Of a stretch of 64,000 nt of DNA, positions 12,559-24,968 are shown one piece after another. This DNA comes from Pycnopodia helianthoides (lineage: Eukaryota; Echinodermata; Asteroidea; Forcipulatida; Asteriidae), in assembly GCA_032158295.1 (NCBI GenBank), contig CM063247.1, forward strand, positions 22,452,112 through 22,516,111, written 5' to 3'. Within the stretch, counting starts at the first letter, position 1, and every line of letters begins with the position of its first letter. The notes under the pieces are model-generated. The model saw nothing but the letters and a program-made list of their open reading frames with translations. It searched no databases and was not told the DNA's origin. A program made the translations under genes and the position numbers.

Positions 12559-13469
12559 CTGATTAAGTCGATATTAGCTCGACTCTAATAGCTCGTTTGC
12601 TGGTCACGCAGAAAGATGATGGCTTTATGACAGTTATTTACCATCTTACAGGAGATGGAGTAGTTGTTGAAATTGTGATCATGAGTAAAAATGTATTATG
12701 TTTCTCTTTTTTTAAGACAGAAGTGGAAGAACTTCCATCACATTTCACTTCTTAGCGAAATGTATTCAAATACACAAATAATGATAAGAGGGGAAAGGGG
12801 TATTATGAACGCTAAATATATTATATTAGTGCCTATTTTTACAACTGTACGGTTCAACGTTGACCCATCACAACAGCGGCCCGATTCTCATGCCTTTCTT
12901 TTTGTACAGCTGCTATCTACTGTTATTGCGAGGATAACACCAATTTACTTCCTTCTTTTCAATTACAGTGGGCTCCAAGTATAACAATCCGTGTTTGTGA
13001 AGGACCGATTCATAACAAGACCTGATTTGTGTGTCTAGAATTGTAAACTAGAAAAAAGCCGGGTCTCGGAATGTCATCAATTCGGCTTCAGTGATTATTA
13101 CGCTTGTAATATAAGCTGCGATACACTGACAATGCCCGTACATTAAAATTAGAAAAGAATACCATCGCATCCCGCAGCCCTATACCAGGCATGTAATCAT
13201 TTGTGTGTCTAAGAAAAAAACAAAATCCTGTCAAATTGATGGTTCGTCCAGGGAACACATAAACTGATCGCGTTACAAATATTTTTAAAACTCGAGATTC
13301 TGAACTAGATTTATGTTCATGGACATTTGAAAAAAAAATATATAGTGTTTTCGATGCGTCATAAAATGAACAACTGGGTCCTCTTAAACGACGTTAATGC
13401 AAATCACATTAGGGCCATGCAATCATGAAAATTTCATACTGGTACACCATCTGTATACATGTAAACAAT

Positions 13470-13527
13470 ACCCCCCCCCCCCCACACCTAAAAAAAAAAC
13501 ATAAAAAAAAAAAAGGAAAAAAAAAAG
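13470..13527. repeat. C-run followed by A-rich runs
   Basis: A run of about 14 C is followed by poly(A) blocks broken by single C, T or G bases. Low complexity; the antisense frame across it is glycine- and phenylalanine-rich and not a gene. Confidence 0.8.
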
Positions 13528-14019
13528 CCAAACAAACAAACATGATAATAAATGTGTAACTGAACTGAACTGAAATAGGCATAGTTACTACAATCAACAG
13601 TTAAGTGTGTTTTTTTCTGTCAAGTACAATTACCCGAATTTTAAAATAGTCGTTTACTTTTCTGTTATTGTCGACGCTTTGCGGCAAAGTCGCCAATTTT
13701 CTCAGTGACTGCCGGTACCTCGGAGCAAGTAGACCACTGTGTTATGTGTTTGTTGTGTTTTTTTGCTTTAGTTTGCCTGCCGTTTTCATCACTTTCCATC
13801 GGCCAGTGGGACCCTATTTTTAATGGGAAAAGGGGGACATAAAGAAAAGTATGCCACCTTTTGTGTAATTCTGTATTTTACTGTGAAGTTGCTTTTGATT
13901 TCCCGAGGCGTATCAGACTACCGAATTGGGCGCGTTAATGAAACTATAGTTCTCAGCAGTAGAAGATATGATTCAACCGGCTTGTTGAACGAACAGCCCC
14001 TCTAGCTCGTACCGAGAAG

Positions 14020-14142
14020 AAAAAAAAAAAAAAAAAAAAAAAAAAAGACGATCGAGATTACGGGACCTGAGAGCTAGACGATATCAATTTGAGATAAAGA
14101 CGGGAGGTTTCCTCGATGCAAAAAAAAAAAAAAAAAAAAAAA
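14020..14142. repeat. Two poly(A) runs about 75 bp apart
   Basis: Runs of about 26 A (ending 14046) and 22 A (ending 14142) flank a short unique segment with no recognised identity. Retroposon tails are possible but unproven. Confidence 0.75.
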
Positions 14143-16454
14143 TCTAATCAGAAAATATCAAAAAATGCCCAAACACCTACGACTTTTGCTGGAAGTGGGC
14201 TCTGCTTCTCGTAGAGGGTTTGCTGAATTTCAGTCTAATCAAGACGGGGCCATTTGGTGACGTCCTGTTTATAAAACAATTTCGTTCTGTCTTCTATTTC
14301 AATCTTTTGTAGACCAAGTTCTTTCGATTTTCATTTTGCTGACAAGGTTTTCTGCTATCCACTTTGATCCATTGTATTATATTAAAAATGGCCCATGTGC
14401 TCTTGATGATTGGAACATTGGCAAGTGCCGAGTGCGTATTCGTTTTATAATGACATGCGGATGAGATGAAAGTATAACAATAGGCAAAATGTACCACTGC
14501 CGCGTGTGTCGAGTTCCCTATTTCGTTGTTTGTTTTTCACCCACGAACCTCCACACACTCGCGACCCACTGAATCGTGGACTGTGTCCTTCCACGTTTTG
14601 TCCCCTTGCAACATCGTCGTTGATTCGAATCGAACACGTCCCTGAGGGCTTATATTTTGTTTCATCTTGTATTTGGTTTTCCTTACCGACGAACCCGTTC
14701 GGTTTGTACACCTTGCCTCTTTAAGATATCCTGTACGCTCATGCCCACACACTGATCGCCACCGGTCGCGAACCACATCGACCAGTTTGTTTAATCAAAT
14801 TAATAAACGAACAGGGAGAAGGGGGAACAAAAGTGTTCATTGGTTTTGGTAGTGGTAGCTCATCGTGTTGGGTGTTCCTTGTCTCGAATCGATCAAAACA
14901 ACCAGAAATCGATCTTCAGTACACCACCACTTCAAACACTACCCTCGCAAAATACATATTTGATTATTATGGAACCCTGATATCATACATCTGGCCTTTC
15001 GGGAAGACTGACGCTTAAGAGTCAAATTTGGCATTATTACCGCCACTCGAGTACGCTACGTGCCCAACAACTGCTTTTTCCCCAACGCTGCGTTAACCTC
15101 AGCGCTCACTGGTAGCACCTTTTCAAAAGCACGTGCACATCTGATCAAGTGCAGCTCTGTCCCGCAGGGTGATCAGGAACAACTCTCGATGGTACTACTC
15201 GCTTTTTCCGGAACTTTTTTTTTTCCTGATCTAATTGGCCATTGCATCAAGTGATTTATTTCAAAATTGGGATGGACACGTCTTCGCATCGTTGTCAAGT
15301 ATTTTTGCTTTTATCTGTGACTTTTTTTTCAGGAAGCTCGTGTCAAAATAGTGGCAAGGGGAAGCGTTAAATTGTTGAGTCGTTTTGCTTATTTAACTTT
15401 TGTTTTGTTTTCCCCCCATGGGCTTACCACCGTCATGACAGGCATTCCAGGTGGTGTGAACTGTTACCCGAACTATTGTTTCATTTTTGTTTGTTTTCAA
15501 GCACGAGTTGGGATGTTACAGTGTTTGTACGTCAGTGCGTTTGTTGAACAAACGATCGAAGCAACCTCGCTAGACTAACCGACAGACGATTGAAAGTCAA
15601 GTAAATTATTGGCCTTTGTCAAAAACAACAACATTTGGCTACAACAATACAATTACATTGATTGTTGTAGTCTCAATGGACCGGAGAGTATCACAATAAC
15701 CTGTAATATTCATTTCAGCATGGGGCAAATCGTGATAAACTTTGATTTTAGAATAGGAACTTAACATTTCGGCAAATATCCACACGCCATATTTTGGAGT
15801 TAATGGACAAATGCGAAGTCGACGCACGCCCGGATCTTGAGTTTTGATTGAAACACTTACTGGTTAGTCACGGAGGCGAATCTGTTTTATGCTAAGTTGT
15901 TGTAAAAACAACTAGTCGAAACTTTGAACCGCTTCAAAGTGAAATCACCTAAAGAACGAGGACGTTTTGTGCCATCGAAATATAACCTGCCCTTAGCCGA
16001 TGTTGTTCGTATCCCTTTCATTTATCTTGTCATCAACATTTTATTCTCATTTGATTTGACATTGATATAATAATGTTGTCTCAGAGTATGTGTCGTAATT
16101 TAAAGCTGTTTCATCGCAATTTACAGGTGCAGCTGTCACTCTGAAAACAATACGTCATGGTTCATTGTTAGGACAGGTTGTCATGTCCTTGCCATAAGTA
16201 ACATGTTTAGTTTTGATCTCTACTTTCCTTCAGATTAACGGTGGATATAAACAGGGGGGAAAGGGATAAACCATTTTCTCCCGCCCGTGTGTTGCTTGAA
16301 GAAAGTGCGCCCTTAACCATTATTTATTGAAGTGACCTTTTCCCCCCATCCCCGTCTTGCCAGTGTTGCCCAAATCGCCACGGCCCGCTCGCTGTTCGTC
16401 CACGCTATGATTAGCTGTTATAGTCTGCCCCCTTATACACTCTAAATAAAGTCT

Positions 16455-16494
16455 GGATCAGAATAGCCCGGATCAGAATAGCCCGGATCAGAAT
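16455..16494. repeat. 15-bp tandem repeat GGATCAGAATAGCCC
   Basis: Two full units plus a partial third. It sits at the left edge of a region (to about 16690) rich in related words such as GACCC, CCCATAAATGGGTC and GGATCAG on both strands, suggesting a worn inverted-repeat element. Confidence 0.7.
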
Positions 16495-17026
16495 CTGGTG
16501 GGGCCTGACCCAGTTTGGGGTCTGTGTAACCCATAAATGGGTCAAACGGACGCAGAATCCTGAGTTAAAAATCAATTGTTTAAAAAAAAAAACTTTCCGG
16601 GTTAGCTAGACCGAGAAATGGATCAGCGCCCCATGGACCTGGAAATTCGATCAATTCTGACCCTCGAGTTTTCAGATTCTATTTTTGCTGACCAACCATT
16701 CGCATACTATTATTATTATAGGCAAGTTTGCGTTTGGCTGACAGTATCGTTCAACTAGTACGTTACAGGCGTGCTTGTTTGACACTTGATATTTACACTA
16801 CGGCATTTTTATTCGATGGAAATATAGAGCAAAAACATTAGTATGATTGCTACACACTCGTCCCTCACTTTACAGATGCCGTAAAAAAAAAAAATAATAA
16901 TAACTAGTTCGGTCAAAATATCAATTGTTGAGTCCCTGGGACTTCCCGGTATACTATAACAAACCGTGTGGAATTTCAAGTCAATGCCCGTATCTGATTA
17001 TTACTTTTATTTTGTGCACATTGCAG

Positions 17027-17162
17027 GTAGCCGTACAGGCAACATGTTGCACCCTGACAGCGATGTCGATAGACCGGTATCTCCTTATCGTTCACGCTGT
17101 CAAATCAAGAAAAACTAGAACAACGACAAGAGCCATCATTGTCAACGTGGCCGTCTGGATTG
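17027..17162 (+). CDS. KISS1R-like: Kisspeptin receptor-like GPCR, coding exon 2 (TM3 to TM4)
   Basis: Second coding exon, residues 150-194 plus the first base of codon 195. It follows a pyrimidine-rich tract ending TTGCAG (17021-17026) and ends before GTAGGT (17163-17168). It enters in phase 0 and leaves in phase 1, matching exons 1 and 3. It encodes the rest of TM3 with the signature QATCCTLTAMSIDRY, where D165-R166-Y167 is the DRY G-protein switch, then a basic intracellular loop 2 (KSRKTRTTTR) and the start of TM4 ending in VAVWIG. The VQATC-TLTAMS-DR pattern is what points to kisspeptin receptors over other peptide receptors. The open frame runs on past both splice sites, but the continuation gives no receptor-like sequence. 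Confidence 0.9.
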
Positions 17163-20100
17163 GTAGGTAGTGTTTTTTAAAAATTTATTTAGGGCAAGGG
17201 GATTATGCGCACAAATCATAGACTTGGGTTAAAACCACGCGGGAATTGAAATTTACATTAAGTGGCACTGAATTATTGAGTAACTTGCCCCAAATGTCTT
17301 GCCCAAAATGTAGAACATCTGGTGCTTGTTTTCCCTCGCCCGTTTGGCAATATTGATTCATGAAGTAACTTGGATTGGATATCCCAGATTGTGTGTTCAG
17401 GCGATGAAATACAGTTCTCTTTATCTAGCCTATTTGAAAGATGACAGGTACAATTTGAAATTTGAGCGTACCGTTACAAATGTGATCGGGAATTTTAGGG
17501 TACAATGTCAGAAAAACATAAAGGTGTGATTTGCAAAAAATTGGCTATGGAGGCAGTACGCATTTTTAGTTTATAAACTGTCTTCAGCATGTAACGAAAC
17601 TAGGGTAACATTTTAGGGAGTTAAAAGGGGGTGCACCATTCATTTGTAACGAGGGAGGGGGATTATGTCACTTAAAACTGACTTTCCGTTTGCATTTGTT
17701 TTAAAGGCGCCACTTTTCACCGCTCTTGTTATGCCATTTACACGTTTTTATAAGACACTATAACATGAATTTAAAAACAAATGCATTGTCTGCGTGTGAA
17801 TATAAACTTGGTCTGAAAAAAAACATTGGAATTGTCACATACAAGCTTATAAAATACATAATATCACCCTGGTAATAGTTTAACCCGGAGAGGTGGGTCT
17901 AGACTTCAAATGGGGCACGGACACAGATTGGGGGGGGGGGGATGCTCGTGCAAAACCCCCCTCGCCCAAGTGACGCTACTGATTTGTCCCGATATTTTCT
18001 CTCCGACTATTATTGTTTTGTCTTCAAATAAATGCACACCATTACTGAGTGCATTAAAGGTCAGTCAGAAGGACACAGACATCTGACGGCGTGCATACAA
18101 GCTTGTTCAAATAATACGACATCAAGTATTATTACGTGAACTTTATCAGTAATTTGCTAATCTCTCGCCGAATCGGAGAAAAAAAAGGGACAGGTCGGGG
18201 AAAGATGGAAAAAACAAAACGAGGTATCCTCTTACTCACTATAGTGCGTCTTTCTTTTGTAAGACGCCTCTCATCGGATTTGCGGATGATGTGTCCGATG
18301 GGATCGATGTGTCCTTAGTTTTATCTTTTTTTTTATGAATTTCAATTTATTCTATTGTTACGTACACATAAACATCAGCAGCCTTTCTGTTGCGACTTAA
18401 GTTGCCCACCAAAGTGACAGAACAATAAGTCAATGCTATCATTGTTAAACCTTGTTATAGGTATTGCAGTCGTGGTCAAAATTGAACTGTCCGTTAGCAA
18501 ATTCGATGGGGCGATCGGAAGATGATAACAATCTAGAAGTAACAGTATTTTTTTTTTTCCTCGACCGATCCTGCAACTACCCTCTTCCCACGTCTACTGA
18601 TGTACAACTCGGCGCGTGATATACGTACGCTGCGCAGAGTGCACGGATTGTAATGGGATTTGACTAACAGTGGTGTCAGGAGGGCACTTGTATCGAAATG
18701 ATTCTCGTCCGCAACGTATGAAGTCAACCTGGCAGAGGCCTGTTCAGTTCCACCTTCAGGCTGTCTCTCGCCTCATTTACTGCTTAAATAACGTTTTAGG
18801 TTTCTGCTTTCAAGTCAGAGGTTTACTGGTTTCATCAAAGAATGTAACTCCCTCCTGCCAGTTACTGGCAAGATGGATACTTGTGTTTTCGTTATTGATA
18901 TTGTCTGTCTGTGTTCTTTGCCGGCAAACCCATGTTTCTGCAACAGTAAGAGACCAAGTTTCAGTACAACGTCTACATTGTCAACAGCAATATTTTAGAC
19001 AGCGAATAAATTAAATGTTGCCATTTCTAAACACTCGACATTCCCAATACTAACGCAGTGCGACCTTTCAGTGGAACAGTACCGGGCAGCATTACCATAT
19101 CTGGTCCAGGTCAACACGATCCGGGCTATGGATCCGAGCATCACCATCTTTGTTTCTGACCTGACCATCTTAATGATTTAATTGGCCAATTTATTACCAG
19201 AGGATGGGTTTTATCCCCGCATTTGTTATTAAATCAGTGTTCTTTGGAGACCGGGGTAATGCGTTTTGGTGCGCAAATGCTTTACTTGATTTACATCAGT
19301 GAGTGGGTATTACAACTCCACCGGGTACGTTTCCTGATGCTGCTTGCCGATGCTATGGCATCTGCAGCATCATTCTTCAAGTCTCTAAACAGCGCTTGGC
19401 GATGGCTCGACCTGTTGGTTCTGTTTTCCGTTCTAGCCCGAAGCGCAAGCCAATGCAGAGTATATAAGTCCCATAGATGCACGGGGCTGTTACATCATTG
19501 ATTTCCCTTGTCACAGAGCTCGGCGTGGTCGTGTGATTATTTCATCAGCCTACTGTGCGTGTTCTGAAAATAAAATTCAATATTGGGCCAAGAGGAAAGG
19601 CGGAAACTGTGCGCGAAAATCAACAAGTCAAACTTGTCTAGAAAGAAAACAAAATAAATAAAAAAGGTCAAATTAGCCTCTACACCTTGTCCGAAATTTA
19701 AAATTTGTTCTTAAGTTTTATTTAGCTTTGGGCGACTGTGGGGGTTTATACATCCTGCCTTGACACAAACATTCACGCACAAACATGTTTTGTAATGTCA
19801 CTGACTGGCAAGAGTGACAGACGGAGGCAAATCATATTTCAAAATCAAATTGAACATTGTTGCCATGGCCGCTCTGTTGCTGCAAACCTAGGGTCGATAT
19901 TTTATATAAATACATAAAATATTAAGCGCGTGAATATTGTTGGAAATGTTCGCTTTGTGTTATAAAATGGCAGGGTTCTCTCTTGAGATATATCGTACCT
20001 TAAAAGGTTACTTAACTAGCCGTTTAAAATACCGATGACCGTGATAATTGACAAACAAACGTCTGTGTATAACGGTTGCAAATCGAGGTTCATTAGTTTG

Positions 20101-20649
20101 TCCACGGTAGAGATCCAACCGTGGAAAACTCGCCATTCCATAATACAATTTCCAATCATATACTGTAGAATTTATGTATCGAGTACGTACACCTTGACTG
20201 CTATTGACTCGACCAACATGATCCAGTTCAGAATATTTACCCTCAAGAAGCATTTCCCCCCCTAAGCGTGACACTGAAAACATTTCACCACAGTCCGCAT
20301 TTTATCGGCTAAAAAACATATCGGGGCATGGGGTGTTTTTCCGGACAAAGTGCAAATGATTTGAATGGTCTGGTTCACGTAAAAACTATCGGTTTCACCT
20401 ACTTCCGAAGAGCTGCATCTTAGTAGATTGTTGGCTCGGCGTATACGCCACTCATTTCCATTGTAACGCCATAAAAGTGGTTTCGATCGTAAAGCCAGAG
20501 TGCGGTGGATTTCACGTGAATATGCAGTGCTCCGTGATCCGGGTGATATTGTATTTCAATTTTATTGAAAAGCGGCGTTTCCAGTACACAACAGATTGAA
20601 TTATTTTGCAGAACAGACGGAGAGTTATTCTAATGAGCGGTTGATATTC

Positions 20650-21250
20650 GGCTGTCTATCACAGGCACGTTGATTTTCATTTATTATTATGTTGTATTAT
20701 TTATAGAATATAAACATACAATAAAATATATAAAACATACATGAGTACATATATGTATATATATATATATATATAACACAAAAGCGTTAACAAAAACAAA
20801 TACAAACACAAATTAATCAAAATAAAACCAAAACACAATTTAAAATAAAAATGAAAAATCAATATTGTAAATAAAGTAAGTAAATAATATATGTAAATAA
20901 ACACAAACAATTACAATAACACAAATAAACACGGAGTTTGATTTTGAAACAAAAAAATATATAACAAATATATATATATATAAATGAAAAGAAACAGCTT
21001 TAAATCTAGTTTAAACAAATGAGAAAAACAAATGATAATCACAATAACAGCAAAAAAAAAATGCACAAATAAAATATTGAATAAATAAATGTTTAATGCA
21101 AAATGGTGCATGATTTGGTGATTACCCTTTTTGAAGACCAAAAAAAACAATTAGAATAATAATTAAAATAGTTATACATATAAAACAAATGAACAAACAA
21201 ATGGGGAAAATAAGACATTGAAAACAATTAAACATAATACTGTTCAGAGT
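20650..21250. repeat. A-rich low-complexity block with (TA)n
   Basis: The + strand is mostly A with scattered C, made of AAATAAACA and ACAAA-like words, with TA runs near 20753-20775 and 20968-20982. The antisense frames (20701-20910 and 20911-21150) are Leu/Phe/Ile/Tyr low-complexity translations, not genes. Confidence 0.75.
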
Positions 21251-21840
21251 CGTGAGTTGATGATTCCGCCATCAATCAGATTAAATCATCAATCGTTACT
21301 GCTCGCCCGGCTGGACCCAGAGCCTTTTCCAACCATACACAAAGGTCAAGTCTTTATTATTGATCAAGTTAATTATCCTCGTTGAAGCAAATAATACGTT
21401 GACCATGAATGCTAATATATATCTAGTTTGATTGTTGAGAGTTCTCGTATTACCAAAAGTGCATTCCTACGCATTACGGGTTGTGACTTATCAAATAAAC
21501 ACATTTACAAAAAAAACAAAACTTAATACAAACATATGGTAATGAAGACGAATCGATCACAACACCAACTTTAACTAGACAAACGCAAACTCCACAATCA
21601 AATTAACACACACATTGTAGGTTTATTATGGAAAACCAAAACAAAAGTGCAGTAGGCAAACTTCGTCGGTAGACGTGACGACTTGCGTGACTCTTTACAA
21701 CATCCCCGTATGAAAGAAGTGGGTGTATCCCCCGGGACGTCAACTGCATATCAGTAACTCACTCTTTCGTGCGCCTGCCTGTTCGTCAGGCTTAACGAAT
21801 ATTGGGATTGACACTGGTGGGTGGGTGGGTGGTTCGGTGA

Positions 21841-22292
21841 TGGCCTTTGTTTCTGCTGAGCTGCACAAGCACTCTTGGTGTGTATGATGTGTGACATTTA
21901 AACAACCGCAACACCAAAGGCATTATACTATGTGTTGCTACCTATATTTTACTACGGTACTATTATAGGTTCAAATATCGGGTGGGGGGCAAATATGATA
22001 TCCACTTATAAGTCAATTCGTTAGACTATTCTCGTCATACATTTATAATGTAGATTGATTCTTTGGTGGCCTTTGTTTCTGCCTAGCTGCACACGCACTC
22101 GTTGTGCGCACGTATAACATTTATAGCTGCAACACCAAATGCATGTATTACTATACCTATGACTTACTACGCTATTGCTAGGTTTAGCTCCATGGTTACA
22201 CTATCGGGTTGGGGTCAAATATGATATCCACTCAAGTCAATTCGTTTTGCTATACTCTTAATGTATTTATGATGTAGATGGATTCTTTGGGG
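21841..22292. repeat. Diverged tandem duplication, 226-bp period
   Basis: Copy 1 (21841-22066) and copy 2 (22067-22292) share, in order, TGGCCTTTGTTTCTGC, GCTGCACA-GCACTC, GCAACACCAAA-GCAT, CAAATATGATATCCACT and CAATTCGTT. Substitutions and small indels run throughout, so this duplication is much older than the one near 1.4 kb. The family is not recognised. Confidence 0.85.
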
Positions 22293-22806
22293 ACAGCAAA
22301 ATGATTGCATTTCAGAAGAGAACGGGTAAATGAAATAAACCCGTTAACCACGCACACACTAGTCAAAACTACTCATTGAATGACATCCAATATACTGGCA
22401 TGACAATGCTGCGGTGACGAGCTACTCTTGGAAGCCTACGCATATTTGCAAGGACAATGCGAGTATTTTGATTAAAAAAAATAAAAAAAGGTTTACCCGT
22501 AATGACATATTAATCTTTTTAGTACATGGAGTTATTCAAGTGGCCTCAACACTCTATGGACAGGCATAGAATCTGTGTAGGTGCTATGCGATACAATGCG
22601 TATTTGTATTGCGGTTTATACCGCTCGGAGCGCCCTGAATAAATTAGGGTGGGCCATTATCATTTTACATTTTAACATCGCCGGAAATTGTGTAATGCAT
22701 TAACAAAAGTTACCCGTTTTAATGTTTGCGCTTAAACATCTTCAGCGGGTGTCTTCCATACATACAATTTAGCTTGCGAATCGAGGTGACGCGGCTATTG
22801 ATTGCC

Positions 22807-22819
22807 CCCCCCCCCCCCC
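22807..22819. repeat. Poly(C) run
   Basis: A homopolymer C run of about 13. Several similar C or G runs occur in the window (about 4637, 8250, 8379, 10709, 17932, 30342, 32970, 37988), a recurrent feature of this genome. Confidence 0.7.
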
Positions 22820-24099
22820 ATCATTCCACAACGGGTAAGCGAACCGTCTCAACAACGTCTACATATACCGACTCGACTGTCTAAGAGCGTCGCACGATGA
22901 CGCTCGATTGCAGTCGTTAATGCACCAGTGTTTCTTAATGTTCAACTGTCACCCAGAGAACTTGCTAATGCGCTTCTCGCTTGACTTATGAGGGTATCAC
23001 GGCCCCTATAATATCATCAAATATCATAGTTGAAACGACGGGGTGGGTTACGTCTTGAAATGTCAATGCAAGATGCATACACTTTGATAGGGTTCTAGAA
23101 AATCTTTAAGAACATTTGCATTGGTACGGAGTACTTGTAGTCGTATTGCATTCTTTAAAAAAAAGACGATAACAAGTAATAGTTTTAATGAAATCTGCAG
23201 AAGTAAACTGAACAATGAATTTTGCTTAAGCGTCCTAGAATTGTAACTCCACTCCTTTCATGAGGAGCAGTGACGTTTATTGTGGACGTCACATGATTTC
23301 ACGGTAGTGGCTGCACAACCTGTCGGCATTGTTGACATTCAAACACATTCTTGATACATTTATCGATGTAAACACGTTCACCGTGTTTCATGACTCAACG
23401 CGTAACATTTTCGTATTTGCACTACATATATTACTTACAGACAAATCCAGAATTTGCCTAAATTTGCATGTTTCTCCCCCCCCGAAGTGGTGAGTCTCGA
23501 TTGGCGTAATTTCTGTGTGAGAAGTGTTTACGCCAACAGCCGCACGTCTAACAAACCGGAGGAAAAAATTCTCAGTTGCACTAAACTTACAGCAAATTGT
23601 GTTGACCGAGTTGCTGGATAAGGCGTGTGCATTGTAAACCAAATTCACGCAGAACCCGAGATAATAGCACCTCGTTCCTATATACCTAGATGCATGTTCG
23701 TTCAAAACTGTTTGTTAAAGTAGTCTTGCTCAAATATGTAATTGAATTGACCTACAAAAACGGCCGGTGCTAACTGTATTAGTCTCCCTTTAAAAAACAC
23801 CGAATGTGAATATTGAAAAGCGGCTGTACCCCCTGCTAGTGGTCTAAATAGTCCGTGCAGTCCTCCTGTGTCTAGTCTTGAATACGGGATTGCCGGATCG
23901 TTAGCGTCATGACTGAGGTAAACCAAACTCAAGACCCAAGCTAGTATCCAGGGGTATGAACGGTTACACTCGAGAGGGTGCGAGCTGATGATTCAAACGC
24001 ATTTGTTTCCCTTGGAGAGCAACGCTAGAGAAGAGGTTAATTATAAATAATTAAAAAACAAAACAAGTAATAATAAATGAATAATAATTCTAAAGATAA

Positions 24100-24405
24100 G
24101 TCCTACATGTGGACTTAATGGCTTTAAGCGTCAAACGGGTAACTAGTCCGTTTTGCATGTTGCAGTTACCGTGTACGTCACTTAGGGGACGTACCAAGTT
24201 GAAAAAAGGGGGGGTGGGCTAAGGAGAAGGGAAAAAAGTCCTACTTATGAGATTTATGGGTCAAAATGTGGTGAGAATGAAAGAGTGGTATTCCACATAA
24301 AGTCAATGTTACGTGGATATAATGGCTTTCAACGTCAGACGGGTGTCTGGTCTGTGATGCATGCTTAGTGACCGTGTACGTCACTCTGGTGAAGTACCGT
24401 AGTCG
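24100..24405. repeat. Diverged direct repeat pair, ~208 bp apart
   Basis: Segments at about 24112-24200 and 24312-24405 share GTGGA-(C/A)T-(A)TAATGGCTTT, CGTCA-ACGGGT, TGCATG and ACCGTGTACGTCACT-(T/C). Order and orientation are conserved. It is likely a fragment of an older tandem repeat next to the inverted-repeat element at 24604. Confidence 0.65.
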
Positions 24406-24603
24406 TTGGCCGACATTTCTCTTCCCAATGCATAGCTGAACAAGTTGCCAATTGGTAACTGGCATTTGATCCGAAAGAGAGCCTCCCCCACTCCTCACAG
24501 GTGTTCCATGAGCATTGCCAAGTTAAGTGAGGTCCCGAAGCAGCACGCATAGGTAACACTTCCTTCTCCTTGAGTACGTGTATAGAAGTAAAAACTTGTT
24601 GTT

Positions 24604-24968
24604 ATTAAAGGGAAGGTTACGTTTAGTAATTAATACAAACACAAGTCGTCATAAAAACTTACTTGTTAAGGAGAACTGAAGCTGTTGATATAACCCCCTT
24701 TAAAAAAAGTGGTTTTAGAGAGAGGGATTCAAAAACATTTCAATCTGAGAAACGTTTCTGCATGAAACGTTTCCCAGACTGTGTATTCCAATTACGGATT
24801 ATTCTTCCTGCGTGGACATAACCGCTCCAGATCTTCGGTGGTATCTCAACAACGCTACCACCTTTTGAAATCAAATTTTCACAGGTTAGTTCCATTGTAC
24901 ATATCTACATTAACATAAGGTTAAAACAATCGAACGGTTCCAAAAACCAAAGGTGTACTCTGCCTTAA
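24604..24968. mobile_element. Probable MITE, ~365 bp with imperfect terminal inverted repeats
   Basis: The left end (TTAAAGGGAAGGTTACGTTT) and the reverse complement of the right end (TTAAGGCAGAGTACACCTTT) share most positions. An internal near-palindrome around GAAACGTTTCTGCATGAAAC lies at 24749-24772. From memory it resembles an abundant echinoderm repeat ending in CTGCCTTAA with an internal TTTTCACAGGTT, which is present here at about 24872. There is no coding capacity. The family call is inference; the inverted ends are visible but imperfect. Confidence 0.5.

Larger units (their letters stand above)
3914..17026 (+). other. KISS1R-like: Intron 1 of the receptor gene (13.1 kb)
   Basis: It is bounded by GTAAGT and TTGCAG and sits in phase 0 between coding exons 1 and 2. 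Contents are a diverged duplicated segment (4396-4485 and 5622-5710), a TTG tract, a 1-kb hexanucleotide satellite, homopolymer runs (G near 4637 and 10709, C near 8250 and 8379, A near 14020 and 14121), a 174-bp inverted-repeat element and a 15-bp repeat near 16455. Open frames here (for example around 14300-14850 on both strands) show no recognisable domain. I see no further receptor exon, and none is needed because the protein is continuous without one. Confidence 0.85.

Noticed and set aside
14294..14852. Several overlapping open frames on both strands
   Set aside because: Moderately GC-rich sequence gives chance frames; no domain, motif or splice structure was recognised.
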